64,000 nucleotides of DNA from contig JAFRNE010000010.1 of NCBI GenBank assembly GCA_017430325.1, positions 1 to 64,000 on the forward strand, written 5' to 3'. The translations under genes were made by a program, and so were the position numbers. Origin of the DNA: Eubacterium sp. GTDB lineage: Bacteria; Bacillota; Clostridia; Lachnospirales; Lachnospiraceae. Numbering within the stretch: position 1 is the stretch's first letter; the number at the start of each line of letters is the position of its first letter. Under the pieces are notes generated by a model. That model did no database searches, was not told the origin of the DNA, and saw nothing but the letters and a program-made list of their open reading frames with translations. Below, in pieces: positions 51,919-60,563 of the stretch.

Positions 51919-54870
51919 CTAGTCTTCAGTCGGCAAGCCGAATTCTTTTCGTTTATAATTTATCTCTTCATTTATGTAGATTACCTTGTCCATCAGCTCT
52001 TCTCGTGGCGAAGCCGTGTCCGTTTCGGTGGTAACCGTATAGAATGCGTTATTTACATTTCTCCATGAGTAGTATCCGCCCGGAACCTGTGGAATACCCT
52101 TAACATAATCAAAGGCACCGCTCAGGTTCTTGTAGGTGTCTACAGGCCATGGAAGGAGCTCGAAGGCTTCCTTATTCGCTGTTGCAACTCTGGCTGCAGA
52201 ACCCATGAGACTTTCCATCTCTCTGTCGTAAAGAGCCTGAACCTCTGCACTGGTCCACCACTTAAGGAAGGTCCAGCAGGCATCAGGTTCATCGGTATCA
52301 GACATGATCATGCTCGCAAGGCCTGTACAGCCTACCGAATGATCAACTGTTCCGTCCTCCTTTACAGTTCCCGGAACCATTGTGAAGTCCCAGAGACCTG
52401 CGATATCAGGAGCAGAAACCTCGAGGTTGTTATATACGGTGTAGTCAGCGATTATGATCGGACACTCACCTGTACGGAATCTCTCCTCAACACTTGTTGT
52501 CTTGTCGAGGCCGTAATCTGTATAGAATTCGCAATACTGCTTAAAAGTATTTACTGCTATATCCGAATCAAGTGCAGATGAAATACCGCCCTCGTTGTAG
52601 TACTGTCCACCGTTCTGGTAAAGAAGCATCGCAAATACCTGTTCACTCGGCAGCATACCGAATTCCATCTGGTTCTTTGCAAGCACTGTCATGATGACAT
52701 TTACATCATCCCAGGTCTCAGGAACCTCAAGTCCGAGATCATCCAGGATATCCTTACGGTAGAACATAACCGGGAAGGTCATTGTCTCAGGAAGCGCGTA
52801 AAGGGCTCCGTCAAAACTGAAGGCTGTGAGTGCACTGTCGAAGAATCTTGACTTAACCTCGTCCGCATCCTCAAACTGATTCAGGTCGAGGACTGCCTTT
52901 CTGATACCATAGTTAACCGGTGTATCGTTACCGGTATTAAGAACCGCACCTGCTATACCGTTGGTATTTGCAACCTGAATAGCCACATCAGGTCCTTCTC
53001 CGGCAAGCTCGGCACGAAGAAGCGTATTCATATCAACCAGCTGAACGTTTACATTTACTCCGTACTGGCTGGTGAAGGATTCATCGATCAGGGCTCTGAT
53101 AACATTTGCCTGATCACGTCCTGTTCCTATCCAGAGAGTAATGGTCGGATTGTCCTTTGAATCTCCTGTAGCTCCCATTGAGTTGTAGTCGATCACGAAG
53201 GAATATCCGAGTCTCTTCATCTCGTTCCATGCCTTGCTCAGGAAACCGTCATTGTCAATATCGATATCCTTCGAGCTTGAAGTGATATATATTCTGTCGA
53301 TCTGAAGCGGCTGGCTGATAACCTGTGTAAGCCAGGTACCGCAGGCACGTACATTTATCTTGTAGGTTGAGATAACTCTTACAAAATGCTCAACATCATC
53401 GATAAGGTAATCCAGCTGATCTCTCATGGTTATGAGAACCGTTTCCTTATCTGACGAATGTCCTACCGCGGCTCGGAGGGTGTTGATAGCATCGTCAAGT
53501 TCGTATTTAACCTCTTTAAGGTCGTCGACGATATTAGGGATTGATGCTTCTATCTGGTAGTCGCGGTAGGTGTCAGGGTTTGTTCCGATAATTCGGATGA
53601 CACTTCTGTAGATAGCATTGAGCTTGTTAACCGAATCCTGAACTTCAGCAATAACGTCTGAGAACTCTCCGAGAACAACTTCCATCCTCAGAGTGTGACG
53701 TCCTTCTTCAAGGTAGAACTTGTAAGGAACCTTCGACTTATCCTGAAGGGTGTCGAGTCTCCAGCCTGATTCATAATAGAAACCGTAGCTCTCCATCTCC
53801 TTGAAAGGAACCTCGCCGTCTATGTAGATCTTTCTTGATACATAGATGCCTCGCATGAAGTTCTGTTTATCATAAAGTGATATTTCATAATATCCGGACT
53901 GTGGAACATCGAATTCCCACTCGATCCACTGTCCTGACTTGTCCCAGCTTTCACCACCTATCGTATTGTTAAGGAGGTATCTTGCACTTGATGGGCTGAG
54001 GGCAGGTGATGACTGATCCTGCTTAGGATAAAGAGTCTGTGAAGAAGTCTTTCTTGCATCCTCTCCCTCTATAACTATCTCAACATCATCAACGTAGCCT
54101 GCACCGGCTTCATCCCACTTAGCCTTCTGCTGTGCATAATTCAGCGGCTCGTCGCTGTTTGAGAAGGTAAGCTTGCCGATAAGCATCGGCTCACGCTGTG
54201 ACTCGATAGTCAGTGTATGTTCTCCGGCCTCAAGATAGAATGAAAGAGGCTCGGTGATGTATCCATTATTGTCATAGAGATAAGATACTATCCATTCCGG
54301 CTCCTCGATGGAGGTCGGCTTCATATCATTTCCCTGATTGTCTTTATTCCATTTAACTGTTGTTGCTCCGCTGTCAAAAGCAGCCTTGGAAATATCTGTT
54401 GTCCAGACTCTCGAGAACTGAACTATATCCAGCTCCTTGTAAGGCATCTCGCCGTCAAGGTAGAAGCTTCTCTGTATTTCCGAGTTCTTTCCTTCCACCG
54501 GATAATACTCGATCGAAAGCTCGTAGATTCCGGCAGTCTTTACATTAAAGGTGTAGGTGATCTCTGCATCCTCGGCTGTGAGAACGCTGTCGCCCTTAAA
54601 GCCTTCAAAATCCTTCTTTATCTCAGGCTTAACAGCTTCGCCTTCCTCTGTGTAAGTGGTGAAGTCTGCACCGCTTATCTCGATCACATCATCCGGTCTT
54701 GCCGCATCCGTGAAGGAAGCCATGTATTTACCATATTCCGTACTGTAATCCACGCGTGAGTTTCCGCCTGTCACTGTATCGTTATTCATCTTTGAACGTA
54801 TATAAAAGAACAGGATCACACCCACGATCACGCCAAGGGTTATTAATCTGTTCCTTAATTTCTGCGACAT
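51919..54870 (-). CDS. large extracellular binding protein with N-terminal beta-sandwich domains
   Basis: This 983-residue protein is about twice the length of a normal sugar-binding protein. An N-terminal membrane anchor (about 9-26) has no lipobox. Two beta-sandwich regions follow (about 35-245 and 260-400), each with a Y.L.IEYYP- or YEISLYD-type strand and SFYLEAGEHTL / KFYLEEGRHTL, like carbohydrate-binding modules. A helical stretch (400-500) leads to the solute-binding fold (about 555-970, from TLWIGTGRDQANVI). It probably binds polysaccharide and passes oligomers to the permeases encoded 20 bases downstream. The start is ATG at 54870 behind GGAGGG. Confidence 0.82.
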   Translation of the reverse strand: MSQKLRNRLITLGVIVGVILFFYIRSKMNNDTVTGGNSRVDYSTEYGKYMASFTDAARPDDVIEISGADFTTYTEEGEAVKPEIKKDFEGFKGDSVLTAEDAEITYTFNVKTAGIYELSIEYYPVEGKNSEIQRSFYLDGEMPYKELDIVQFSRVWTTDISKAAFDSGATTVKWNKDNQGNDMKPTSIEEPEWIVSYLYDNNGYITEPLSFYLEAGEHTLTIESQREPMLIGKLTFSNSDEPLNYAQQKAKWDEAGAGYVDDVEIVIEGEDARKTSSQTLYPKQDQSSPALSPSSARYLLNNTIGGESWDKSGQWIEWEFDVPQSGYYEISLYDKQNFMRGIYVSRKIYIDGEVPFKEMESYGFYYESGWRLDTLQDKSKVPYKFYLEEGRHTLRMEVVLGEFSDVIAEVQDSVNKLNAIYRSVIRIIGTNPDTYRDYQIEASIPNIVDDLKEVKYELDDAINTLRAAVGHSSDKETVLITMRDQLDYLIDDVEHFVRVISTYKINVRACGTWLTQVISQPLQIDRIYITSSSKDIDIDNDGFLSKAWNEMKRLGYSFVIDYNSMGATGDSKDNPTITLWIGTGRDQANVIRALIDESFTSQYGVNVNVQLVDMNTLLRAELAGEGPDVAIQVANTNGIAGAVLNTGNDTPVNYGIRKAVLDLNQFEDADEVKSRFFDSALTAFSFDGALYALPETMTFPVMFYRKDILDDLGLEVPETWDDVNVIMTVLAKNQMEFGMLPSEQVFAMLLYQNGGQYYNEGGISSALDSDIAVNTFKQYCEFYTDYGLDKTTSVEERFRTGECPIIIADYTVYNNLEVSAPDIAGLWDFTMVPGTVKEDGTVDHSVGCTGLASMIMSDTDEPDACWTFLKWWTSAEVQALYDREMESLMGSAARVATANKEAFELLPWPVDTYKNLSGAFDYVKGIPQVPGGYYSWRNVNNAFYTVTTETDTASPREELMDKVIYINEEINYKRKEFGLPTED

Positions 54871-54897
54871 AGATATCCCTCCATACTTAATCTGTCT

Positions 54898-55599
54898 TTA
54901 CTCATAGAACCATTTCTCCTTATCCGCTTCTGTCGGAGGCGGCATGTATTTCCGAAGCGCCTTCTCCATGAGGAAGCTCATGCTATATACCCAGATTCCC
55001 GGGATAAACGGTACTGCTATCAGCGGCAGGATGAACATAAACAGGTAGACGATGCCGACCATTGAAAGTATGCCGGCCAGCGACGTCAGGAAATGTTCTC
55101 CGCACATGATAAATGCCATTGAAAATGCATTTGTCAGCTTTATCCTGAATCTTGAAAGAATCGGATACAGGTAGAAAAATACGGCCATGGTCACGGTCAG
55201 GATCACTATAAAGCTCTTCCTTGCAAATGAACTTGATACCGTTCTGCCTACCGTCCTGTACATAAGGTAAAGTCCTGCACAACATATCAGCATCACAAGT
55301 CCTGCGATAAAGGACTGTTTAAACCTCTTCTTAAAGGCTGTGAAGAATTCTCTAAGAGGATAGCCTCTGCCATGTCTGATATTCTTCACCACCGTGCTGT
55401 ATAGCGCCGTACAGGCTGGACCTATCGTCACGACCGGCAGGCAGCACAGTGTAAATATGAAGCTCAGCAGAAGCAACTCTCCGGCCTTCGTCAGAAAACT
55501 GACCACCGGTCCTTCCACATCAAATATTATCCAGCCAAGGGATCTTTTTTCTCCTACGCCGCCCGGATCAACCGGTTCGGTCCTGAAATTTTCATCCAT
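54898..55599 (-). CDS. DUF624 (YesL-like) membrane protein
   Basis: This 233-residue protein has four or five membrane helices and YesL family blocks (LLLLSFIFTLCCLPVVTIG, YSTVVKNIRHGRG). The ATG at 55599 overlaps the GH26 stop (TAATG), so it is coupled to GH26. It is the second DUF624 gene in the locus, again beside a binding-protein gene. Role unknown. Confidence 0.82.
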   Translation of the reverse strand: MDENFRTEPVDPGGVGEKRSLGWIIFDVEGPVVSFLTKAGELLLLSFIFTLCCLPVVTIGPACTALYSTVVKNIRHGRGYPLREFFTAFKKRFKQSFIAGLVMLICCAGLYLMYRTVGRTVSSSFARKSFIVILTVTMAVFFYLYPILSRFRIKLTNAFSMAFIMCGEHFLTSLAGILSMVGIVYLFMFILPLIAVPFIPGIWVYSMSFLMEKALRKYMPPPTEADKEKWFYE

Positions 55600-57146
55600 T
55601 ATTTTCTCTCCGGCGCCATCTCGTATTCCGACAGAACAGGAAGTTCGTCACGAGTTATGACATTTTCATGGTTGTAAACCTTTTTAAGCATCTCTTTATC
55701 TGTATAAGTATCGTCATAGACGATCAGTGTACTGTCTTCGACGACAAATTCACCGCTCCAGGTTCCGAAATAACTCCACATTGCGTTATCTCTTACCGCA
55801 AGCTCCGGATCCACAAGGCATCCGTTTTCTGAAAGTGTAACTATCTTTCGTTCAGTCGGTATTTCAACATTCTCTATATATTTAGGATACTGTGAGGTAT
55901 ATACTCTCTGTCCCGGATAGATGTCCGTTCCGACTATATCCACCACATCATCCCCCGGATACCAGTCAGCCGACTGTCCGTTCCATACCCAGATCAGGTT
56001 GTGAAGCCCGTGCTTTTCGGTAAATATCTCATACATCAGCTTGTACAGCTTTATGTATGACTCAGCACTGCAGTCTCCCCACCAGAACCATCCACCACTG
56101 GCTTCATGAAGCGGTCTCCAGAGTACCGGAATATCCTTTTCAGAAAGTATTTCCAGCTGTGTGGCAACCGATTCCATGTCTCTTACAAGGAGCTCATAGC
56201 CTTTATCGTCCTGGCCGTTCATTATCCTGTCCAGATTGATATTTGTATGTTCCTTGTAGAAGGAGCTGTACCAGGTTCCTGTAAGGTATTCGGAAGGTAC
56301 CGTCCAGTGCCAGCACATCGTTATGATGCAGTTATTTGACCAGGCCATCTCTGCCATATCTATGGCATTCGGTACTATGCCGTTCTCCATGCTTGTGGTC
56401 GAATAGCCGGACATATCAAGTCCTACCATCGCCGGAAGCCTTCCTGCGCCATCAGGAGAGCCTTCTTTGGTCTCCTTCTTTATGGCTGCCATTTCCTTGC
56501 CGAAAGGACCGTCGCAGTACTGGCCGCTTATTATATTTTTTCCGTAATTATCGTAAAGGTATTTATAAACTCTTCTTGCGTTCGGTGAAGCCTGTTTATC
56601 CACCAGGCTTTCAGTCACCTTGTAGATGTCTTCATCAAAGGGAGCTCCGGTCACAACCTCAAGCTTATCGAGATTGATATAGCCCCAGTATTTTTCAACC
56701 TTAACCTCATGGTCACCCTTTGCGAGAAATACATGAGGGATGGTAATACAGCAAAATGAAGGTGAATCACCCGCTACTGTTCCAACGGATTCACCATCAA
56801 CATATACATAGTTTTCTTTGTAGCCTCCCTGCATCGAACAGGTGAACTGCAGATCATAAAAGCCATCCTCATCCACAGGAACCTTCATCACTGCCGCGTC
56901 ACCGTCTGCAGTAAAACCACTAACGTAGCCTGTTCCCGAGTAGCCTTCGTCTGAACTTTCTTTGTTTACTCCGATCAGCTGTCCGTCTTCTGCTTCGATG
57001 ACCGCCACAGTCCTTGGTACAAATTCCTCTTTGGATTCTGATGGCTTTTCATCGTTCTTTTTTCCACCTGACGCACATCCCGAAAGTAACAACATTGCAG
57101 CCATACATGAGGCCGTCATTTGCTTTTTTATATTTCTATTCTTCAA
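55599..57146 (-). CDS. surface beta-mannanase lipoprotein, CBM35-like module plus GH26
   Basis: This 515-residue lipoprotein cuts beta-1,4-mannan outside the cell. The lipobox LSGC puts the lipid on Cys24. Residues 48-165 form a CBM35-like module (VIEAEDGQL, YSGTGYVSGF, YVYVDGESVGT). The GH26 barrel spans about 185-490, with the acid/base Glu348 in WRPLHEASGGWFWW and the nucleophile Glu440 in VTLSENG. All motifs are intact. The start is TTG at 57146, seven bases after AGGAG. It is the first gene of the 14-kb transport operon, behind a 186-base leader with a strong double hairpin. Confidence 0.93.
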   Translation of the reverse strand: MKNRNIKKQMTASCMAAMLLLSGCASGGKKNDEKPSESKEEFVPRTVAVIEAEDGQLIGVNKESSDEGYSGTGYVSGFTADGDAAVMKVPVDEDGFYDLQFTCSMQGGYKENYVYVDGESVGTVAGDSPSFCCITIPHVFLAKGDHEVKVEKYWGYINLDKLEVVTGAPFDEDIYKVTESLVDKQASPNARRVYKYLYDNYGKNIISGQYCDGPFGKEMAAIKKETKEGSPDGAGRLPAMVGLDMSGYSTTSMENGIVPNAIDMAEMAWSNNCIITMCWHWTVPSEYLTGTWYSSFYKEHTNINLDRIMNGQDDKGYELLVRDMESVATQLEILSEKDIPVLWRPLHEASGGWFWWGDCSAESYIKLYKLMYEIFTEKHGLHNLIWVWNGQSADWYPGDDVVDIVGTDIYPGQRVYTSQYPKYIENVEIPTERKIVTLSENGCLVDPELAVRDNAMWSYFGTWSGEFVVEDSTLIVYDDTYTDKEMLKKVYNHENVITRDELPVLSEYEMAPERK

Positions 57147-57167
57147 AATAAACTCCTAACACACACT

Positions 57168-57236
57168 GAGCCTGATATATGCGTCGAATAGTGTGCGTAA
57201 AACCTAGTCACACTATCCCACACACATATCAGGCTC
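57168..57236 (-). promoter_or_regulatory. two-tier hairpin in the GH26 leader
   Basis: The outer arms GAGCCTGATAT / ATATCAGGCTC (57168-57178 and 57226-57236) and the inner arms ATAGTGTG / CACACTAT (57188-57195 and 57209-57216) are perfect. No T run follows, so it is not a terminator. It ends 22 bases before the start codon. Confidence 0.7.
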
Positions 57237-57263
57237 CAAATAGGAAGGTTTTTTAATATGGAT

Positions 57264-57273
57264 TTTAGCTAAA
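57264..57273. promoter_or_regulatory. TTTAGCTAAA operator candidate in the GH26 leader
   Basis: A perfect copy of the palindrome, about 65 bases past the predicted start point. A degenerate half-site follows at 57275-57284. Confidence 0.55.
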
Positions 57274-57338
57274 TTCAATCTAAAGAGTTTTATGAAAAAT
57301 GTATACTAATTTAAGCACTCTTTTACCTTATATGGCAA

Positions 57339-57366
57339 ATTATACCATAAACTAAAAAGTTTACAA
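57339..57366 (-). promoter_or_regulatory. promoter of the GH26/transport operon
   Basis: TTGTAA (57361-57366), 16 bp and TATAAT (57339-57344). It is flanked by copies of the TTTAGCTAAA palindrome on both sides. Confidence 0.75.
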
Positions 57367-57371
57367 GTATT

Positions 57372-57402
57372 TTTTGCTAAATTAATCATTTTTTTAGCTA
57401 AA
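57372..57402. promoter_or_regulatory. paired TTTAGCTAAA operator candidates upstream of the GH26 promoter
   Basis: TTTTGCTAAA (57372-57381, one change) and the perfect TTTAGCTAAA (57393-57402) are 21 bp apart, two helical turns. The second contains the stop codon of the deacetylase gene. Confidence 0.6.
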
Positions 57403-58098
57403 TTTTGTCCATTCAGGCTTAATGATATGAACATCCTGTTCAATTATCATATTTATAAGCTTTTTATAATAACCCGGAACTATCCTTTCCGTGTCATCAT
57501 GTGAATGTAAAAGCACTATATTATATTCATTTGTATTAAAAACATTGCTTCCCATACCAGGGTCGCCTTCATGAAGACGCCTAACTATGTCCTCAAAAGT
57601 AAGTGTCCCAGGAGGGATATTATATTCCTGGATATCAAAGGAACAAGTGACATCTATATCTCTGTCCCAGCCGGCTGCTTTATAGCCTTTCGATCCGACC
57701 ATACTGTCATCGATCTTTGAGAAACCCTTTTCTTTTAAGTAATTCTGAAAGAGCTCTTTATTCTCCCCACCCTTATTAAGATAAGGGAAACGGAAGACCT
57801 TTACCGGCCTCTCCCTTCCGGCTCTTCGATAGACCTCTTCGATAAGCCTTTCAGTCTTCTCTATCTCACGAACCCCCTCTTCATAAGTAAGGTTCTCAAA
57901 AGCAGGGTGCGAATACGAATGGTTTCCGATAAGGATACCGCTCTCTACTGCCTGAACGGCTATATCCATGTATTTTTCCAGATTTTCACCTACAGCAAAC
58001 ATAACCGCAGGAATATTCTTCTTAAAAAGATATCCCACAATATCAGGGGTTACCTGTTGTGGGATATCATCAATTGTTAAAAAAATGTAGGAACTCAA
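57394..58098 (-). CDS. cytosolic polysaccharide deacetylase, CE4 (NodB) type
   Basis: This 234-residue NodB-homology protein has no signal peptide or membrane helix. The catalytic motifs are present: TIDDIP with the Asp pair, GNHSYSHPAF with the metal His residues, FRFPYLNKGG, and a late LLHSHDD. The usual substrates of CE4 are N- or O-acetyl sugars; in this locus an acetylated oligosaccharide is possible. The start is TTG at 58098, which overlaps the TGA of the LacI gene by four bases behind GGGGG, so the two are coupled. Being co-translated with a regulator is unusual for a deacetylase. Confidence 0.82.
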   Translation of the reverse strand: MSSYIFLTIDDIPQQVTPDIVGYLFKKNIPAVMFAVGENLEKYMDIAVQAVESGILIGNHSYSHPAFENLTYEEGVREIEKTERLIEEVYRRAGRERPVKVFRFPYLNKGGENKELFQNYLKEKGFSKIDDSMVGSKGYKAAGWDRDIDVTCSFDIQEYNIPPGTLTFEDIVRRLHEGDPGMGSNVFNTNEYNIVLLHSHDDTERIVPGYYKKLINMIIEQDVHIIKPEWTKFS

Positions 58099-59099
58099 AT
58101 CTTTGCCCCCGTATCTCTTACTATCAGATCTCCATATGATATGGAAGTACCATGTCTGTATTCAGGATTGATACAGTGCTGCTCAAGGATATTCATACAC
58201 TGGGTTATCATTTCTCCTGTATTAACACGATATGTGGTAAGCCGTACATCCTTGATCTTGTTATCCGCATAATCATCATAGCCGACAACTCTTACATCCT
58301 CAGGAACTCTGATTCCCTTTTCTCTGAGTTTATTGATCAGTCTGTAGGCAGTATGGTCACAGCTGCAGATAAAGCCGTCCGGAAGTTCATCCGGTATAAC
58401 AAGTTCGATGTCCATACCATCCTCACCACGGTCCGGAATCTGATATTTATCATAATGGGTTATTTCATTTGCTATAAGATATTTTCTATATCCAAGATAT
58501 CTGTCAAGGTTACTTCTTGTGCTGAGATAGCTTCCTACGAAACTGAGAGTTTTGCAGCCATTCTGTACAAGATGACGTGTCAGCATATAACCTCCGTTAA
58601 CATTGTCGCCGACAACACTGTCAAAGTCAAAGTCCTCATTACTAAAATCAAACAGAACACATATGATGCCTGTGGATTCCACAGTCTTCAAAAATGCATT
58701 GCTGACCTCACCTATAATGATCATCTGATCTATCGATTTAAGTGAAAGGAGCTTAGGCAACTCGCCGTTTTCCTCTTCATCCTCTCTTACTGCAGCAAGT
58801 ATAGCGGAAAAACCTCTCTGGGTCAGTTCAAGCAGGATATTCTGATATATTTTCAGATAAAATGAATTTTCGCCGATGAAACGTTCTGAAATGACGATGG
58901 CAACGTCGCGTCCCTCGCCCCTGTCTATTGATTTTCTGTAGATATATCCCAGCTCTCTGGCCTTGTCCAGTATTTCACCTCTCAGTTTCTCGCTCACGCC
59001 GTCCTTACCGGCCAGAGCCTTGGATACCGTAACTATACTTACGTCCATCTCCTGCGCGATATCCTTCATGGTGATCTTCTTCTTTTCCGTCTGTTCCAA
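58095..59099 (-). CDS. LacI-family transcriptional regulator of the mannan locus
   Basis: This 334-residue repressor has an N-terminal helix-turn-helix (about residues 10-32, ITMKDIAQEMDVSIVTVSKALAG) and a sugar-binding core. The usual hinge-helix motif (ARSL) is replaced by a polar stretch (YRKSIDRGEGR), so the operator may not need the central CG step typical of the family; TTTAGCTAAA has a central GC. The start is TTG at 59099 behind GGGAGGGG. It lies between the GH5 gene and the deacetylase gene. Candidate targets are the palindromes at 42.8 and 57.3 kb; a mannooligosaccharide inducer is likely. Confidence 0.85.
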   Translation of the reverse strand: MEQTEKKKITMKDIAQEMDVSIVTVSKALAGKDGVSEKLRGEILDKARELGYIYRKSIDRGEGRDVAIVISERFIGENSFYLKIYQNILLELTQRGFSAILAAVREDEEENGELPKLLSLKSIDQMIIIGEVSNAFLKTVESTGIICVLFDFSNEDFDFDSVVGDNVNGGYMLTRHLVQNGCKTLSFVGSYLSTRSNLDRYLGYRKYLIANEITHYDKYQIPDRGEDGMDIELVIPDELPDGFICSCDHTAYRLINKLREKGIRVPEDVRVVGYDDYADNKIKDVRLTTYRVNTGEMITQCMNILEQHCINPEYRHGTSISYGDLIVRDTGAKI

Positions 59100-59155
59100 C
59101 TATTTACCCCTCCCTTATCCTTTATACTTTTTATATAAATGGTATAACTTACAAT

Positions 59156-60544
59156 TTAATCGACGTATTTCATAAGTGCATCAACAATATCCTGATACAT
59201 GAAATACCCGCCAAACCTGTAATAAAGTCCGAAATTCTCGCCACTGCCGGAGAATGCATTGTTATCCCACCACAGTGCTGTCATGCCTCTCGCTCTCGCC
59301 GAAGCAATATAGTACGCAGAGAAATCAACTCTCTCCTGGAGATTTCTGTCCTTATCAAGGGCTCCGAACTCGCCTATCACAACCGGGATACCCTTGGCAA
59401 CGAACTTATTGTAAAGCTTATCCATAAAAGAATCAATATCGGATGTGCCTTTCTTTTTCTCAACCGAGAAATACGAAGTTCCGGAAAGGTTCAGCGCGAA
59501 GTCATATGGTGTATATGCATGTACCGAAACCAGTATATGATCAGCAGGTCCGGTCGGATCCTCAGGGAGTTCAAATCCACTGTTCAGCGCACCATCTGCT
59601 GATGCATCATAGCCCGGACACATAAGATATCTGATCTCATTATTTCCACCGGAAGCCCTGACGGTATCAACAAATACCTGATTAAGCTTATTTATGCACT
59701 CAATTGATTCCTTAACATCCGCATCATTCCCCGGGATCCACCACTCATACTGATGTCCCACAAGACGAGGCTCGTTCATCGACTCAAATATAAGCTTATC
59801 ATCATAATCCTTATATCTCTCGGAAAGCTGAGTCCATATCCTTTCGATGTAATGAACCGACTGATCCATATGCTCCTCATCCGGATAAAAGCCGTTTGCC
59901 TCAGGATGATTATCATGATGAATATTGATTATTACATACATTCCATCATTTATAGCCCAGTCCACAACCTCGTTTACTCTGTTCATCCATTTCTCTGAGA
60001 TCGTGTAATCATCATCTGTAAAATGATTGTGCCATGAAACCGGTATTCTTATGGTATCAAAGCCCGCCGCATGATAATCCTTGATAGCCTGCTCTGTGAT
60101 AACCGCGCTGTTCCAGGCTGTTTCGGTATCCATCTCATCCTTCAGGCTTGTATCAACATAAGCATCGAAGGTATTTCCAAGGCTGAAGCCGATCCTCAGG
60201 TTATTTACAAATCTCATGCCCTCGTTATCAGGAATATCATATTTTTCGATTGAAAGTTCAGGGATCGTTGTTTCCGGAAGTAAAGAATTGCCGCCCTCGG
60301 TTGTTGCACTGCCCGTATTGTATTCTGTGCTGCTTCCGGTACTGTCGCCCGAACCGTTTTCCGTATTGCTGCCGTTTCCACTCTCAGTAGTATCATCCGC
60401 TGCAGTTCCGGAATCACTCGTCACAACCTCTGTAGTCTTATTATCCTTTTTATTACTGCCACTGTTTCCGCAGCCCGCCAGGGAAAGCACTACCGCTGCC
60501 GTAAGAAAAAGCGCAGCCAGTCTGTGTTTTATGCCTCTTGTCAT
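59156..60544 (-). CDS. surface GH5 endo-glycanase lipoprotein (GH5_4-like)
   Basis: This 462-residue lipoprotein has a lipobox LAGC (Cys25) and a 70-residue Ser/Thr/Gly/Asn linker. The GH5 barrel (about 108-460) has GFSLGNTFDAY, RIPVSW, INIHHDNH, the acid/base Glu258 in FESMNEPR, HAYTPY, and the nucleophile Glu392 in VIGEFGA. The pattern fits subfamily 4 (endoglucanases, xyloglucanases and glucomannanases) better than mannanase subfamilies. It likely cuts the glucose-mannose backbone of glucomannan at the cell surface. The start is ATG at 60544 behind GCGGAGG, 19 bases after GH113. Confidence 0.85.
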   Translation of the reverse strand: MTRGIKHRLAALFLTAAVVLSLAGCGNSGSNKKDNKTTEVVTSDSGTAADDTTESGNGSNTENGSGDSTGSSTEYNTGSATTEGGNSLLPETTIPELSIEKYDIPDNEGMRFVNNLRIGFSLGNTFDAYVDTSLKDEMDTETAWNSAVITEQAIKDYHAAGFDTIRIPVSWHNHFTDDDYTISEKWMNRVNEVVDWAINDGMYVIINIHHDNHPEANGFYPDEEHMDQSVHYIERIWTQLSERYKDYDDKLIFESMNEPRLVGHQYEWWIPGNDADVKESIECINKLNQVFVDTVRASGGNNEIRYLMCPGYDASADGALNSGFELPEDPTGPADHILVSVHAYTPYDFALNLSGTSYFSVEKKKGTSDIDSFMDKLYNKFVAKGIPVVIGEFGALDKDRNLQERVDFSAYYIASARARGMTALWWDNNAFSGSGENFGLYYRFGGYFMYQDIVDALMKYVD

Positions 60545-60563
60545 AGCTTATGACCTCCGCTTA

